Source: Staphylococcus equorum (GTDB lineage Bacteria; Bacillota; Bacilli; Staphylococcales; Staphylococcaceae). From it: DNA of 64,000 nucleotides. The notes beneath the pieces were generated by a model. That model was not told the DNA's origin, searched no databases, and saw nothing but the letters and a program-made list of their open reading frames with translations. Below are positions 17,727 to 27,370 of the stretch, piece by piece; within the stretch, counting starts at the first letter, position 1; every line of letters begins with the position of its first letter. Both the position numbers and the translations under genes were made by a program. The stretch is from positions 62,001 to 126,000 of the forward strand of contig NZ_JAMBPV010000003.1 of NCBI RefSeq assembly GCF_029531845.1, in the 5' to 3' direction.

Positions 17727-18083
17727 TTATTTAGTATATGATTCAATTTCATCTAATAACGCTTTGTAATGTGCTGCGTTTTGTTCGGTCATTAATAGAT
17801 ATACTTTACGTTCATCTTCTGTTGAACGTATCTTACTCACTCTATCTTGATCAATCAAACGACGAATTGAAGCAAGCATTTTGGTTCTACTCAAATCCAA
17901 TTCCGCAGTAGCAACTTTTAAAAATGGCTGCATTAACATAGTTTTTTCACTACAATTTTGCTGAATCAGTTCTAAAACTGCTACATCATTTATCGTCAGT
18001 TTGTATTTTTGTTCTATGTAATGCGTTAAAGTTTTATATTTTTTATAAACATTTAAATATTGCGCCTTTTTCTCTTCGTTCAT
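17727..18083 (-). CDS. sarX: SarA-family regulator SarX
   Basis: The 118-residue protein starts at ATG 18083, seven bases after GGAGGTGT; an upstream in-frame ATG at 18128 lacks a Shine-Dalgarno. The sequence (YLNVYKKYKTLTHYIEQ at the start, ELDLSRTKMLASIRRLID in the helix-turn-helix, STEDERKVY in the wing) matches what I recall of S. aureus SarX, about 119 residues. SarX is a winged-helix SarA homologue; in S. aureus it represses agr and is itself activated by MgrA. The gene is alone, with its own terminator at 17625. Confidence 0.85.
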   Translation of the reverse strand: MNEEKKAQYLNVYKKYKTLTHYIEQKYKLTINDVAVLELIQQNCSEKTMLMQPFLKVATAELDLSRTKMLASIRRLIDQDRVSKIRSTEDERKVYLLMTEQNAAHYKALLDEIESYTK

Positions 18084-18310
18084 TGCTATCACACCTCCAA
18101 ATGAAATTATGATGAATTTTTCTGACACCTATTAAAGTAACACTGTTTTATTTTTTATTTTTTTGTTTGAATCAACATACTTTTATCTTTACGCAATTTC
18201 GAATAAAATAATTAAATTTGTCAACGCTTTTTTATAAATTTAACTAAATGCTAATTAGACCACTCTTTTTTGATCGTATCATTATTAAAATATTCGTTAT
18301 ATATAAAAAT

Positions 18311-18351
18311 ACACCCTTAAAGTTAAATACCAAAATCTACTTTAAGGGTGT
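18311..18351 (-). terminator. Terminator of the Bax-inhibitor-like gene
   Basis: ACACCCTTAAAGT and ACTTTAAGGGTGT form a perfect 13-base stem. On the minus strand it is followed by ATTTTTATA. Confidence 0.8.
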
Positions 18352-18405
18352 TAATATGTTAAATACTTAACTATAAATAAATAAGTTATTTTAACGATAG
18401 TTGTT

Positions 18406-19065
18406 TTATTTTCTAAATTTATTCGCTAGTCTTAAAACATATTTTATAATGTGTAATAAGTTGATGAATAAATTAAAGCCCATTTCTCTTGGTGAGAATT
18501 GCCCCCGTTTCATACGGTTAAAGTCGTATAACGTGTACAGTAGGAACAATAATAGACCTACCACAGTAATAATCGTGTGAAATAGAGAGTTTTGAATAAA
18601 CATACCAATCAAGCTTGCAACAATTAGCGCTACTAATGTTACAAATAAATATTTGCCCATACTTGCGGCGTTTCCAATTACAAAAAAGCCTATAATACCG
18701 AATACCATAAACCCTGCAATAGCAAGAATTACATTTTTATAAAATACTTCAGGTCCTAAATTTTGCATATATGTCGTAAATGTTGCGAATGATAGCAGTC
18801 CAACTACAATTGCATATATGTGAGATATTACTAGACCGTATTTACGAGCTCTGTTAAAAATAACAGTGATAAGAACTAAACCAAGTAATACGAATGATAA
18901 AGGTCTTCTCCATTCTAATGGCAAATATTGTCCGAAGTAACAACCAATGCCAAAAATAATCCAGTAATAGACAAAAAAGAGCCATACTTTTCCATAAGCA
19001 CGAGACTTAGATTTATCTTTAGACTGTTGTTTGTGGTTATTTACATGTTGTGCCGTTTCAGCCAA
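18406..19065 (-). CDS. Bax inhibitor-1/YccA-like membrane protein
   Basis: The start is taken as TTG 19065 (AETAQHVNNHK follows), eight bases after AAGGAG; the in-frame GTG at 19074 overlaps the Shine-Dalgarno. The 219-residue protein has a charged N-terminal tail of about 25 residues and seven hydrophobic helices. The C-terminal pattern LYTLYDFNRMKRG followed by FNLFINLLHIIKYVL resembles the Bax-inhibitor-1/YccA family, whose bacterial members are calcium-leak channels or FtsH modulators. Function in staphylococci is unknown. Confidence 0.7.
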   Translation of the reverse strand: MAETAQHVNNHKQQSKDKSKSRAYGKVWLFFVYYWIIFGIGCYFGQYLPLEWRRPLSFVLLGLVLITVIFNRARKYGLVISHIYAIVVGLLSFATFTTYMQNLGPEVFYKNVILAIAGFMVFGIIGFFVIGNAASMGKYLFVTLVALIVASLIGMFIQNSLFHTIITVVGLLLFLLYTLYDFNRMKRGQFSPREMGFNLFINLLHIIKYVLRLANKFRK

Positions 19066-19505
19066 TTGATTCACTCCTTAACTATTAAAAAATATTTAAA
19101 TACTTGAATATTATAATAACATTAATAACATACTATAACCTTTCAATAAACGTAATACTTTAACTTTCACTATTTCAAACAATACCAAACATGATCCCCA
19201 TAATTTTCCAAGTCTCTTTAGCTGAGACTATTTATTTATAATTACAAGCAACTTAATTGTTACAAACACGAAAAAGTTCAATACAATTCTCTCTTTATAA
19301 TGCCTTATAAACCGCATAATAAACGTCTTAAAGGGACTTAATCCTTTTTCACTCAAATATTAATAATATTACATCTTTATAACAACACCCACAAAACATC
19401 TGATTTTTGATAGTATGGAACGTGAATTCAGATTAAAGAAACTATCACATATATTTAATACGTATCTGCTTTTGAGATATATTAGGAATTGAAGGAGGAG
19501 TTCTT
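19066..19505 (+). promoter_or_regulatory. 431-base upstream region of the LysM-CHAP gene
   Basis: No gene is visible. The region is AT-rich and carries the WalR-type site at 19368-19384, about 120 bases before the start codon. The long untranslated stretch is typical of staphylococcal cell-wall hydrolase genes. Confidence 0.5.
19368..19384 (-). promoter_or_regulatory. WalR-type binding site
   Basis: ATTACA-TCTTT-ATAACA is, read on the minus strand, a perfect match to the WalR consensus TGTWAH-N5-TGTWAH. WalKR controls ssaA-type and other wall hydrolase genes in S. aureus. Confidence 0.65.
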
Positions 19506-20321
19506 TTGAAAAAGTTAGCATTTGCAGTAACAGCTGCTTCAGGCGCTGCAGCGGTTATTTCTAATCAAGAAGCCGATGCATCAACACAACATACAGTGAA
19601 ATCTGGTGAGTCACTTTGGACAATTTCACAACAATATGGTGTTTCAGTAGATGAAATCAAACAAAGTAATGATATCAATAACAATATCGTATTTCCGGGA
19701 CAAGTTATTGAAATTGGTGGAAGTGGTTCACAAGAACAAGGCTCAAGTTCAAACTCTTCTTCACAATCATCTGGCGGCTCAACGCATACCGTAGAATCTG
19801 GTGAGTCATTAAACACAATTGCCAACAATTATGGTGTTTCAGTAGATGAACTTATATCAGCAAACAATTTGAGTGGGTACATAATCTATCCAAATCAAAC
19901 ATTAACAATTCCAGGGGCAACTGGTGGTTCTGGCGGTTCTGGTGGTACAACAACAACACCAAGCCCTAATACAGGTAATTCATCAGCAAGTGATGCTAAT
20001 CTATACGATTGGGGTCAATGTACATGGCACGTATTCAATCGTAGAGCTGAGACTGGTAAACCAATCAGCACATATTGGTGGAACGCTGATCATTGGGCAA
20101 GCAATGCAGCATCAGATGGTTATACTGTAAATAATACACCAAGCGTTGGTTCAATTATGCAAAATTACGAAGGCCCTATTGGTCACGTAGCATATGTAGA
20201 ACAAGTTAATCCAGATGGTAGTATTTTAATTTCAGAAATGAATTATAATACAGCACCAGGGACAGTGGATTATCGTACAATCCCAGCTTCACAAGCTTCA
20301 AGCTATAATTATATTCATTAA
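19506..20321 (+). CDS. Secreted LysM-CHAP peptidoglycan hydrolase (SsaA/Sle1-like)
   Basis: The 271-residue protein starts at TTG 19506, five bases after GAAGGAGGAG. A signal peptide (MKKLAFAVTAASGAAAV) ends near ADA at residue 25. Two LysM domains follow (about 28-71 and 93-136), each starting HTV-SGESL, joined by Ser/Gly-rich linkers. The C-terminal CHAP domain (about 165-271) carries catalytic Cys172 (DWGQCTW) and His227 (GPIGHVAY). Such enzymes cut the stem peptide or cross-bridge and are N-acetylmuramyl-L-alanine amidases or endopeptidases. The two-LysM layout differs from SsaA (none) and Sle1 (three). A WalR-type site lies upstream, and a hairpin at 20336-20377 ends the gene. Confidence 0.92.
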   Translation: MKKLAFAVTAASGAAAVISNQEADASTQHTVKSGESLWTISQQYGVSVDEIKQSNDINNNIVFPGQVIEIGGSGSQEQGSSSNSSSQSSGGSTHTVESGESLNTIANNYGVSVDELISANNLSGYIIYPNQTLTIPGATGGSGGSGGTTTTPSPNTGNSSASDANLYDWGQCTWHVFNRRAETGKPISTYWWNADHWASNAASDGYTVNNTPSVGSIMQNYEGPIGHVAYVEQVNPDGSILISEMNYNTAPGTVDYRTIPASQASSYNYIH

Positions 20322-20335
20322 TTTTTATATTGAAT

Positions 20336-20377
20336 AAAAAGCAGTTAGACTTCTCTTTAGAAATCTAACTGCTTTTT
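20336..20377 (+). terminator. Terminator of the LysM-CHAP gene
   Basis: AAAAAGCAGTTAGA and TCTAACTGCTTTTT form a perfect 14-base stem that includes the T tract. Confidence 0.85.
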
Positions 20378-20412
20378 AATTTGAAATATTTTAAACAAGA
20401 TTACCTTTAATT

Positions 20413-20562
20413 ACGCTCATAAGCTCAATCAGTCGTCTTATGAGCGTATAAACATCTTAACTGTCCCTTTATAACATATCTTATAAAACACTCATAACAG
20501 AGTCACTGAAGGCTAAAAATTAAAAGGACACCAAATTATAGAAAAAATAATTTGGTGTCCTT
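20413..20562. terminator. Two hairpins between the LysM-CHAP and pit genes
   Basis: ACGCTCATAAG/CTTATGAGCGT (20413-20447) has no T tract. AAGGACACCAAATTAT/ATAATTTGGTGTCCTT (20524-20562) is a probable terminator of pit. The sequence after the second (TTGAGAATAGA) resembles that after the hairpin at 52108-52140. Nothing else is seen in 20322-20636. Confidence 0.65.
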
Positions 20563-20636
20563 ATTTTGAGAATAGACAATCATGTCCAAACTCTTTTTAT
20601 CTTTCAAACAATAATCATGTGCTATAACATACCTAC

Positions 20637-21644
20637 TTATAAGAAGATATTCATAACGAAATAAACAAGTGCTGCAACAATTGCAGAGATTGGCATTGTG
20701 ATAACCCATGTAACAATCATACGTTGCGCTGTATTCCATTTCACGCCTTTAATACGATTAGATGAACCTACACCTAAGATAGATGAAGATACAACATGTG
20801 TCGTTGATAATGGAAAATGTAATGATGACGCTACAAAGATTGTTAACGCTGATGATAAATCTGCCGCAGCACCATTAGCTGGACGAATTTTCATAATATT
20901 GCCACCAACTGTTTTAATGATTTTCCAACCACCAACCGCTGTACCTAAGCCCATTGCAGTGGCACAAGCAATTTTAACCCACAATTGTGGTTCAACACTA
21001 CCACTTGGTTGCAAATTAGCTACAATTAAAGCTAACGTAATGATTCCCATTGATTTTTGCGCATCGTTCGTACCATGTGAAAATGATTGCAACGACGCAG
21101 TAAAAATTTGGAAAAATCTAAAGTTTCTATTTGATTTTGTTAGATTCGCATTTTTAAATACGACTTTAACAATTGAATACATAATGAAACCTACACAAAA
21201 AGCAATTACTGGTGATATAAGTAATACAGCAATGATTTTTGTAAAACCTTCATAGTGTAATACGGCAAATGATCCCTGAGATGCAATAGCTGCACCTGCA
21301 ATGGAACCAATTAACGCATGAGAAGATGAACTCGGTATACCATAAAACCAAGTAAGTAGGTTCCAAAAAATTGCTGCTATGATTGCTGATAGCACAACAA
21401 CAAGCCCATTTTCTAATTTGAATGGGTCTACAATATCTTTAGTTATTGTACCTGCAACTCCAGTAAAAGCTAATGCACCAATAAAGTTCATAACTGATGC
21501 TAATATAATAGCAGTTCTAGGCGTTAAGGCACGAGTTGAAACAGCAGTAGCGACAGCATTGGCTGTATCATGAAAACCATTGATAAAGTCAAATATAAGT
21601 GAAAAAATAACGATAGCTACTGTGATGATCAAAATATATTCCAT
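20637..21644 (-). CDS. pit: Low-affinity inorganic phosphate transporter Pit
   Basis: The 335-residue protein has about ten hydrophobic helices and the PHO4-family repeats: DFINGFHDTANAVATAVSTR near the N terminus and SFSHGTNDAQKSMG mid-protein, the two GxxND-type phosphate-binding segments of the family. STRALTPRTA follows the first repeat as usual. It imports phosphate, probably as a metal-phosphate complex with protons. The DUF47 gene lies 13 bases upstream in the same direction, the standard pit-accessory pairing. Confidence 0.93.
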   Translation of the reverse strand: MEYILIITVAIVIFSLIFDFINGFHDTANAVATAVSTRALTPRTAIILASVMNFIGALAFTGVAGTITKDIVDPFKLENGLVVVLSAIIAAIFWNLLTWFYGIPSSSSHALIGSIAGAAIASQGSFAVLHYEGFTKIIAVLLISPVIAFCVGFIMYSIVKVVFKNANLTKSNRNFRFFQIFTASLQSFSHGTNDAQKSMGIITLALIVANLQPSGSVEPQLWVKIACATAMGLGTAVGGWKIIKTVGGNIMKIRPANGAAADLSSALTIFVASSLHFPLSTTHVVSSSILGVGSSNRIKGVKWNTAQRMIVTWVITMPISAIVAALVYFVMNIFL

Positions 21645-21657
21645 TAGTTAGGACTCC

Positions 21658-22275
21658 TTAGCTATTTTTCATAATTATAGTTTCAAAGTTATTCGCTACA
21701 GCTTGACATTTATCTGCAATTTCTTCCATGCTTTCATAAATTTCTTTTATTTTAATAAGCGTTATTGGATCTGTTTCACTGTTAAAAATGTGTTTGATTG
21801 ATTGACGTAAAATGCCATCACAATTTGTTTCAAATTCTTTAATATTAATAGAATGAATACGCATATGAGATAATTTTTTATCAACAAGTAAACCAACAGC
21901 TAATTTCATTTCTGCAATAGCTTTTTGGATATTATCAACAAATTCAGCCATATATTCATCTGTATATTCAATTGAATACATTTCAAACATCGCTGACGTT
22001 TCTTCTATTGCATCTAAGACATCATCAATTGCATTACATAATGAAAGGATATCCTCACGTTCAATTGGTGTGATGAAAGTTTGGTTTAAATCTGAGATCA
22101 CTTGATGCATTAATTCGTCACCGTGTGATTCATATTTTTTAATATTGTCTGAATAAGCTTTCAGATCTAAGTGCGTATTAAAATCCATTTTCCCAAATTC
22201 AATTGCCGCTCGATCTAAGTTAAAGACCATTTCTTCAAGTTGCACCATGAACTTATCTTTTTTCTTGTTAAACAT
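21658..22275 (-). CDS. DUF47 Pit accessory protein
   Basis: The start is ATG 22275 (FNKKKDKFMVQLEEMVFNLD), nine bases after GGAGG; a longer frame to 22320 has no Shine-Dalgarno. The 205-residue protein matches DUF47 (PhoU-like helical bundle): HGDELMHQVISDLNQTFITP followed by EREDILSLCNAIDDVLD. Family members regulate or gate Pit transporters. It is the first gene of a two-gene operon. Confidence 0.9.
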   Translation of the reverse strand: MFNKKKDKFMVQLEEMVFNLDRAAIEFGKMDFNTHLDLKAYSDNIKKYESHGDELMHQVISDLNQTFITPIEREDILSLCNAIDDVLDAIEETSAMFEMYSIEYTDEYMAEFVDNIQKAIAEMKLAVGLLVDKKLSHMRIHSINIKEFETNCDGILRQSIKHIFNSETDPITLIKIKEIYESMEEIADKCQAVANNFETIIMKNS

Positions 22276-22647
22276 CCAAAAAATCCTCCATTTACAGCGA
22301 CTGTCTCCAATCAGCTTCAATAAATTTAAAAAATCAAAATCCTTTTAAGACAAATTAAGATTAGCAAGATTTACAATTCACTCATGATTTCATCACTTAC
22401 CCTGTCCTTATATTGATGTAAATGAGCCTTTGCTTCTATACCGGTTAAAAAATCTCACAAATGTTGATTTGTCCTTATATGAAAATAGCACAAAATTTAC
22501 ATTTCCACAATTAAATTTACAATTTCTTAACATTCCAATTTTGCGTAACTCAAAGTTTTATTCAAAATATAATTTTCTCAAAGATATATTATATTTCTCA
22601 TTTTAAATTAGTGAATTTCATAATTAATGCTTTATATTCATAATTAG
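22276..22647 (-). promoter_or_regulatory. Promoter region of the pit operon
   Basis: AT-rich and without genes. TTTACA-ATTTC-TTAACA at 22516-22532, with another TTTACA at 22496, fits both a PhoP-type direct repeat (TTHACA every 11 bases) and, on the opposite strand, the WalR consensus. Which regulator acts is not decidable here. Confidence 0.4.
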
Positions 22648-22683
22648 AAAAGCTTTGAAATCATAAAAGATTTCAAAGCTTTT
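22648..22683 (-). terminator. Terminator overlapping the graS stop codon
   Basis: AAAAGCTTTGAAATC pairs perfectly with GATTTCAAAGCTTTT. It includes the last graS codons and shows that transcription ends directly after graS, leaving no room for vraFG. Confidence 0.75.
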
Positions 22684-23701
22684 CAGATAATCTTGCAACA
22701 AGTTCATTTTGATTAGGAAACATGAATGTAGCCTTTGTCCCAATTTGTTCTTCTGAAGTGATATCCACTCGAATTCCTAATTTTCCTTTGACGTTACCTA
22801 CTAAATATAAACCAATACCTGATGAAGTGGTCTCATTACGATAAGCAGTGGAAGTAAATCCTTTATCGTAAATTCTTGGCAAATCTTTCTTACTAATTCC
22901 TCTACCTTCGTCTGTAATTTCAAGTGTTACATGGTTTTTAATTAGATGTGCCTTAATGTGAATTGTACTATTTTCACTATATTTGATGGCATTAGATAAA
23001 ATTTGCCTTATCATCATCCGACACCATTTTGTATCTGTATAGACGTCGTAATCCGCTTCGAAATCCAGATTGTAATCAATCCCTTTAGATTGACTAATAT
23101 ACCTGGTAATTTGTATTTCTTCTATAATAAGACGTTTTAACGCTACATGTTCAAAGTACAAATCATTATTTTGAAACTCTAATCTCGTTAAAAATAATTG
23201 CCTGTCTAGCATTCCATTAATTCTAGACCACTCATAAAGCAAGGCGTACTTTCGCTCTACATCCTGCTCTTTTTCAATCAGTAGCTTCATTGCTGTTACT
23301 GGTGTCTTAATATCATGCACAAAATCAGTTAATGAGGCTTCAGTTGTTTGAATTTGTTTTTTTTGACTCGTAACTAACATTTTCTGACTTGTAATTTGAT
23401 TATATAAATAATTTACCATTTCTTGTTGAAACGGTGTATCAGCAAGTGATTTATGCTTTAGTTCCTCAGGCTCGATGTTATTGTACAAGTGTTTGAAAAA
23501 TTTTACTTCCTTTATATATGTATATAATAAAAAAATAACTGAGATTCCTAAATTTAAAATAATAATATAAAAAATACTACTTACACTGATATCATAATCT
23601 AAATATGCAATAAATAAAAAGATGAAATGTAATAATATTAGCCAAAGTATCCAATTTAAACGTGAGCGAAGAAAGATAAGTAACCATTTGATATTAGCCA
23701 T
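22673..23701 (-). CDS. graS: Sensor histidine kinase GraS
   Basis: The 342-residue intramembrane-sensing kinase has two N-terminal helices (about residues 15-33 and 43-61) joined by a short extracellular loop (LDYDISVSS), like the cationic-peptide sensing loop of GraS. The H box is [16 protein letters not shown] with His129. The N box is [13 protein letters not shown] and the G box [10 protein letters not shown], then SSGIGLYL. In S. aureus, GraS detects cationic antimicrobial peptides and activates dltABCD, mprF and vraFG through GraR. The start overlaps the graR end by eight bases. Unlike S. aureus, no vraFG follows. Confidence 0.92.
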   Translation of the reverse strand: MANIKWLLIFLRSRLNWILWLILLHFIFLFIAYLDYDISVSSIFYIIILNLGISVIFLLYTYIKEVKFFKHLYNNIEPEELKHKSLADTPFQQEMVNYLYNQITSQKMLVTSQKKQIQTTEASLTDFVHDIKTPVTAMKLLIEKEQDVERKYALLYEWSRINGMLDRQLFLTRLEFQNNDLYFEHVALKRLIIEEIQITRYISQSKGIDYNLDFEADYDVYTDTKWCRMMIRQILSNAIKYSENSTIHIKAHLIKNHVTLEITDEGRGISKKDLPRIYDKGFTSTAYRNETTSSGIGLYLVGNVKGKLGIRVDITSEEQIGTKATFMFPNQNELVARLSEKL

Positions 23702-24368
23702 GTGCCATATATCCTTTACCTATTTTAGTTTCAATCGCATCGTTCATATCAATATCAGCTAACTTTTTCCTTAAACGGTTCACATTAACTGTTAACGTAT
23801 TATCACTTACAAATGCTTCATCATCCCACAATGCTGTAATCAAAGTATCTCTAGTAACGATTTGATTTTGCTTTTTCACTAGCATTTCTAAAATAACCAT
23901 TTCAGTCTTAGATAAATAGATTTGAGCATCACCTTTACTAATGCTATCTTTAGATAAATCTAAAGTCGTTTCCTGCCAGGACAATACACGCTTCTCCTCA
24001 ATGCTAAATTGATAGACGCGTCTGTATATAGCTTGTAATTTTGCAATAAGTACACTCGTATTAAATGGTTTTTGGACGTAGTCATCTGCCCCTAATTCCA
24101 TACTCATAACTTGGTCCATTGGATTATCCCGTGAAGATAAGAATAGAATAGGTGTATTGGAGATTTCTCTTATTTTTCGAGTCCAATAAAAACCATCATA
24201 CTTAGGTAATTTAACATCCATAATTACAATTGCAGCATTCACTTCTTCAAACTTTGACATAACATCATTAAAATCACTGATGCCATGTACTTGAAAATCC
24301 CATTGCTCTAATTCTTCACTCAGTTCTTTAAATAATGTCATATCATCTTCTACTAATAAAATCTCCAC
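23694..24368 (-). CDS. graR: Response regulator GraR
   Basis: The 224-residue OmpR-type regulator starts at GTG 24368 behind AAAAGGTGAT. The receiver domain (residues 1-120) shows acidic residues 8-9 (VEDD), phospho-acceptor Asp51 ([14 protein letters not shown]) and the lysine in VQKPF. A winged-helix DNA-binding domain follows ([20 protein letters not shown]). It is very similar to S. aureus GraR. It lies between graX (16 bases upstream) and graS. Confidence 0.93.
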   Translation of the reverse strand: MEILLVEDDMTLFKELSEELEQWDFQVHGISDFNDVMSKFEEVNAAIVIMDVKLPKYDGFYWTRKIREISNTPILFLSSRDNPMDQVMSMELGADDYVQKPFNTSVLIAKLQAIYRRVYQFSIEEKRVLSWQETTLDLSKDSISKGDAQIYLSKTEMVILEMLVKKQNQIVTRDTLITALWDDEAFVSDNTLTVNVNRLRKKLADIDMNDAIETKIGKGYMAHG

Positions 24369-24384
24369 ATGATCACCTTTTCAG

Positions 24385-25302
24385 TTATTTAGTATATTTT
24401 ATTTCTTCACCTGACTGTATACGACCATTGAAATGTTTAATACGACAATCTATTTCGAATCCTCTCATCATCAAATCTTGAAATGGCGATTGAAACAAAT
24501 AATACGCCGGCCAGATGAGTTTAGGAATATAATCATATAAATGAACGATTACAGTTTGTGTTCCTTCCAGTTTTCGAAATTCTAATTTTCCTTGTTTTGT
24601 AAGATTCGGTTTCACTATCGATCCACTTACTAAATCTAATGTAATCATATCGCTTTCTGTTATCCTTTTATGAAGTACGAGTATTGGGTTGCGCTTATCT
24701 TTTATATAAACAACGAAATTATCGCCCTCATTATAAGTATGTAACATCGTTCCTTTAGTTTCATTTAACCAATCGAAATAATATTCTACCATCTGATTTA
24801 AGGTCCAGTTCATTGGTAGCTGTACATTGAGCGCACTGCGCACATCATCATACTTTGAAACTTGCAACTCCACTGCCACATGAGGTCGTGAAACTTTTAC
24901 TTCTGTTTTTTCAACAGGCGTTCCATATGCTGACAATCGCTCTACTGACTCATTATCAAAGCGACTACCACTAATATAAATAATTTTTTTAATCCCTTTT
25001 TTAGCCGTAGCACGCCCAAAATTATCAGCAGCAATTAAATTCATATCTCTAGCTGTTGCTTTTGTCAGCTTTGCTGAATGCTTGGTTGGATCTAAATAAT
25101 AGATAGCCATATCCATGCCTTCCATTGATTCCAGGACATCATTATAATTATAAATATCTTTTTTCAACCATGTTACCTCTTGAAAATCATCTTCTTTAGG
25201 GTATTTCGACATCGTAAAAAGCAGCGCGTCATCTTTAATGGATTGTATTAAGTTTTTTCCTATATAGCCTGTTACACCTGCTAATAAAATATTAGGTTTC
25301 AT
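24385..25302 (-). CDS. graX: GraX, auxiliary protein of GraRS
   Basis: The 305-residue protein starts with a Rossmann fold of the NmrA/extended-SDR type (ILLAGVTGYIGKNLIQSI) and continues with an atypical C-terminal domain (FDWLNETKGTMLHTYNEGD). The conserved YISGSRF segment corresponds to the SDR active-site region. In S. aureus, GraX is a cytosolic partner needed for signalling through GraS and GraR. It is the first gene of the graXRS operon, 121 bases from a divergent GNAT gene. Confidence 0.88.
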   Translation of the reverse strand: MKPNILLAGVTGYIGKNLIQSIKDDALLFTMSKYPKEDDFQEVTWLKKDIYNYNDVLESMEGMDMAIYYLDPTKHSAKLTKATARDMNLIAADNFGRATAKKGIKKIIYISGSRFDNESVERLSAYGTPVEKTEVKVSRPHVAVELQVSKYDDVRSALNVQLPMNWTLNQMVEYYFDWLNETKGTMLHTYNEGDNFVVYIKDKRNPILVLHKRITESDMITLDLVSGSIVKPNLTKQGKLEFRKLEGTQTVIVHLYDYIPKLIWPAYYLFQSPFQDLMMRGFEIDCRIKHFNGRIQSGEEIKYTK

Positions 25303-25423
25303 AGTTATACTTCCTTTATATTAGTTTGGCCCAATTTAAATATCTCCTAGTAAAATCATGCTAATGATGTTAAGTTATACTATAACTGAGTATTAGCAAA
25401 ATAGAAATGAGGAGTGGACACAT

Positions 25424-25930
25424 ATGGTTCATCAAATTCGTGAAATCGGTATCAATGATATAGATCCATTTATAAAATTATTAACTACTATCTATGATGA
25501 ATCTGAATATTTAGTTTATAATCCTGGTGAATATGCTCCATCGAACAGTGATGCCGTTTCAAACTTGGAACATTATATAACATCACCTTCAAACGCAATA
25601 TATGTTGCGGAAAACAACGGAGAACTTGTTGGTTTTTCAATCGTTACAACTGAAAAGTTGGAACGTGCACGTCATGAAGCAAATTTTTCTATGGGTGTTA
25701 TTAGACACTATCGCGAAAAAGGTCTCGGTCAATCACTTATTAATTCTATTGAAGCATGGTGTTTAAACCATAACATTCGCCGCATCGAAGTTTCTGTAGT
25801 CCCAGAGAATGGAACAGCAGTAGCTTTATTTAAAGCAGCTGGATATCAAATTGAAGGTGAACTTCGAGATAAACTTTATATTGATGGGCGTTATTTCAAT
25901 AAATATATAATGTCTAAGTTATTACTTTAG
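25424..25930 (+). CDS. GNAT acetyltransferase
   Basis: The 168-residue protein has the GNAT core: VGFSIVTTEKLERARHEANF, then the acetyl-CoA loop MGVIRHYREKGLGQSL, then VVPENGTAVALFKAAGYQIEG. The layout resembles RimI-like or PhnO-type acetyltransferases. The substrate is unknown. GAGGAGT lies eight bases before the ATG. It is divergent from graX. Confidence 0.85.
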   Translation: MVHQIREIGINDIDPFIKLLTTIYDESEYLVYNPGEYAPSNSDAVSNLEHYITSPSNAIYVAENNGELVGFSIVTTEKLERARHEANFSMGVIRHYREKGLGQSLINSIEAWCLNHNIRRIEVSVVPENGTAVALFKAAGYQIEGELRDKLYIDGRYFNKYIMSKLLL

Positions 25931-25991
25931 TCTACCTCAATGTTTATATATTAAACGTTTCACTATTGTAGTTTAATTATAAATTAATAAA

Positions 25992-26114
25992 TGGGAATAG
26001 AACAGAAATCTAATTTTCCTAATAATATTTCGTTATATGAGTCCGGCCTGTCAAAGAAGACTAGAACTAAAAACAGCTTATAGTATCCATTACAGGAGAT
26101 CTATAAGCTGTTTT
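25992..26114. repeat. Dispersed intergenic repeat, copy 2, with terminator
   Basis: GGGAATAGAACAGAAATCTA through GACTAGAAC resembles copy 1 at 2200. It ends in a hairpin: AAAACAGCTTATAG (26070-26083) pairs with CTATAAGCTGTTTT (26101-26114), which probably terminates both convergent neighbours. Confidence 0.65.
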
Positions 26115-26162
26115 GTTGAAATCATATATATAAACTTTATTACTTCGAACTAATTCAACACC

Positions 26163-27194
26163 TTAATAAGGATTCAATTGAACACCGTCTGGATTTTTTG
26201 ATTCGGGTTTCAATTCTCTCTCTACACCAGAAGCACTTGTATTTCTACTTAAGAAACTCAATGTGTTTTTCATATTCTGCTGTGACTCTGGTAATTGCAT
26301 ATGAAATTGGTATTGATGTTTTAAATTATGTGATCCATCATAAAACAGTTTATCTACAGGAACATCTTTTTCTTCTAATTTTTTATAAAAATCAATGTTT
26401 TGACTATAAAATGGATCTGCGTCCCCTACTGATAAAAATGTTGGTGGATAGTCTTTTGTCACTTGGTTTATCGTAGACATTTCACTGATATATCTAAACT
26501 GTTGTTCCCAATCTCTTTTGCCAGTATAACTTTCCATAAAGAGCTGAATTCTAGGAAACTCTGTCTCTCTCACTGTTTTCATATCATAAAAACCGCCAAA
26601 AAAGATTGCTGCCTTTATTTGATCTGGTTCAAATTGTTGATTAAACTCCATATCTTCTCGTAATGATTCATTTGTTTGGATAGCTGTAAATTGACTGGAT
26701 AATTGGGCACCTGCTGAATCACCACCGAAAACAACTTGATCAAAATCTATAGGTAACTCATGTTTGTTCTGTTTAATAAACTGAACTGCACGATCAATTT
26801 GTTTTAACTGTGTGGGGTATTTATAGTCAGGCGCAAGTGCATAATTAATATTCACTACGATATAACCTTGTTCAGCAAATTTTGATAATAACGGATTTTT
26901 ATATTGTTTATCTCCTGCGATAAATCCTCCACCATGTAACCAAAAAATGACAGGCAATTTATTATCTTGATCTAATTCAGTAGGTGTTAAAATATCTAAG
27001 CGACTATTGGGTATCCCACTACTATACGTTATATTAGTAAATGCATTGACATTTTCATTATTAATTTGTACTTTTTCTTTATATTCTTGTGCACTTTGTC
27101 GATCATATTGCTGCTTGAGTAATATTGCAATCACAATTGCAACGACAACAAAAACAACAATAGCGATAATTGTCCATTTATGTTTTTTCTTCAT
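26163..27194 (-). CDS. Membrane-anchored alpha/beta-hydrolase, esterase/lipase family
   Basis: The start is ATG 27194 (MKKKHKWTIIAIVVF), after GGGAAGGTC. The 343-residue protein has an N-terminal transmembrane anchor or uncleaved signal (residues about 8-26) and an extracytoplasmic hydrolase domain. The oxyanion-hole motif HGGG lies at 87-90, the nucleophile Ser160 in GGDSAGAQ, and a late acidic residue (VGDADPF) and histidine (DGSHNLKHQY) complete the triad. The layout fits the hormone-sensitive lipase/BD-FAE group. The substrate is unknown; a lipid or acylated sugar is plausible. Confidence 0.87.
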   Translation of the reverse strand: MKKKHKWTIIAIVVFVVVAIVIAILLKQQYDRQSAQEYKEKVQINNENVNAFTNITYSSGIPNSRLDILTPTELDQDNKLPVIFWLHGGGFIAGDKQYKNPLLSKFAEQGYIVVNINYALAPDYKYPTQLKQIDRAVQFIKQNKHELPIDFDQVVFGGDSAGAQLSSQFTAIQTNESLREDMEFNQQFEPDQIKAAIFFGGFYDMKTVRETEFPRIQLFMESYTGKRDWEQQFRYISEMSTINQVTKDYPPTFLSVGDADPFYSQNIDFYKKLEEKDVPVDKLFYDGSHNLKHQYQFHMQLPESQQNMKNTLSFLSRNTSASGVERELKPESKNPDGVQLNPY

Positions 27195-27370
27195 GCTCGA
27201 CCTTCCCTTTCGCATGCATTGTATCATAATTAATAAGTACGTAGTAGTATTTATTTGAACGATTATAATAGAAAAAACTGCTATATTCTTTATTTTAAAA
27301 TCAAATTAAGCAACTGCCGTTTATAATTATAAATTCTATTTCTATCTAGGTTAATATAATATTTTAAAAC

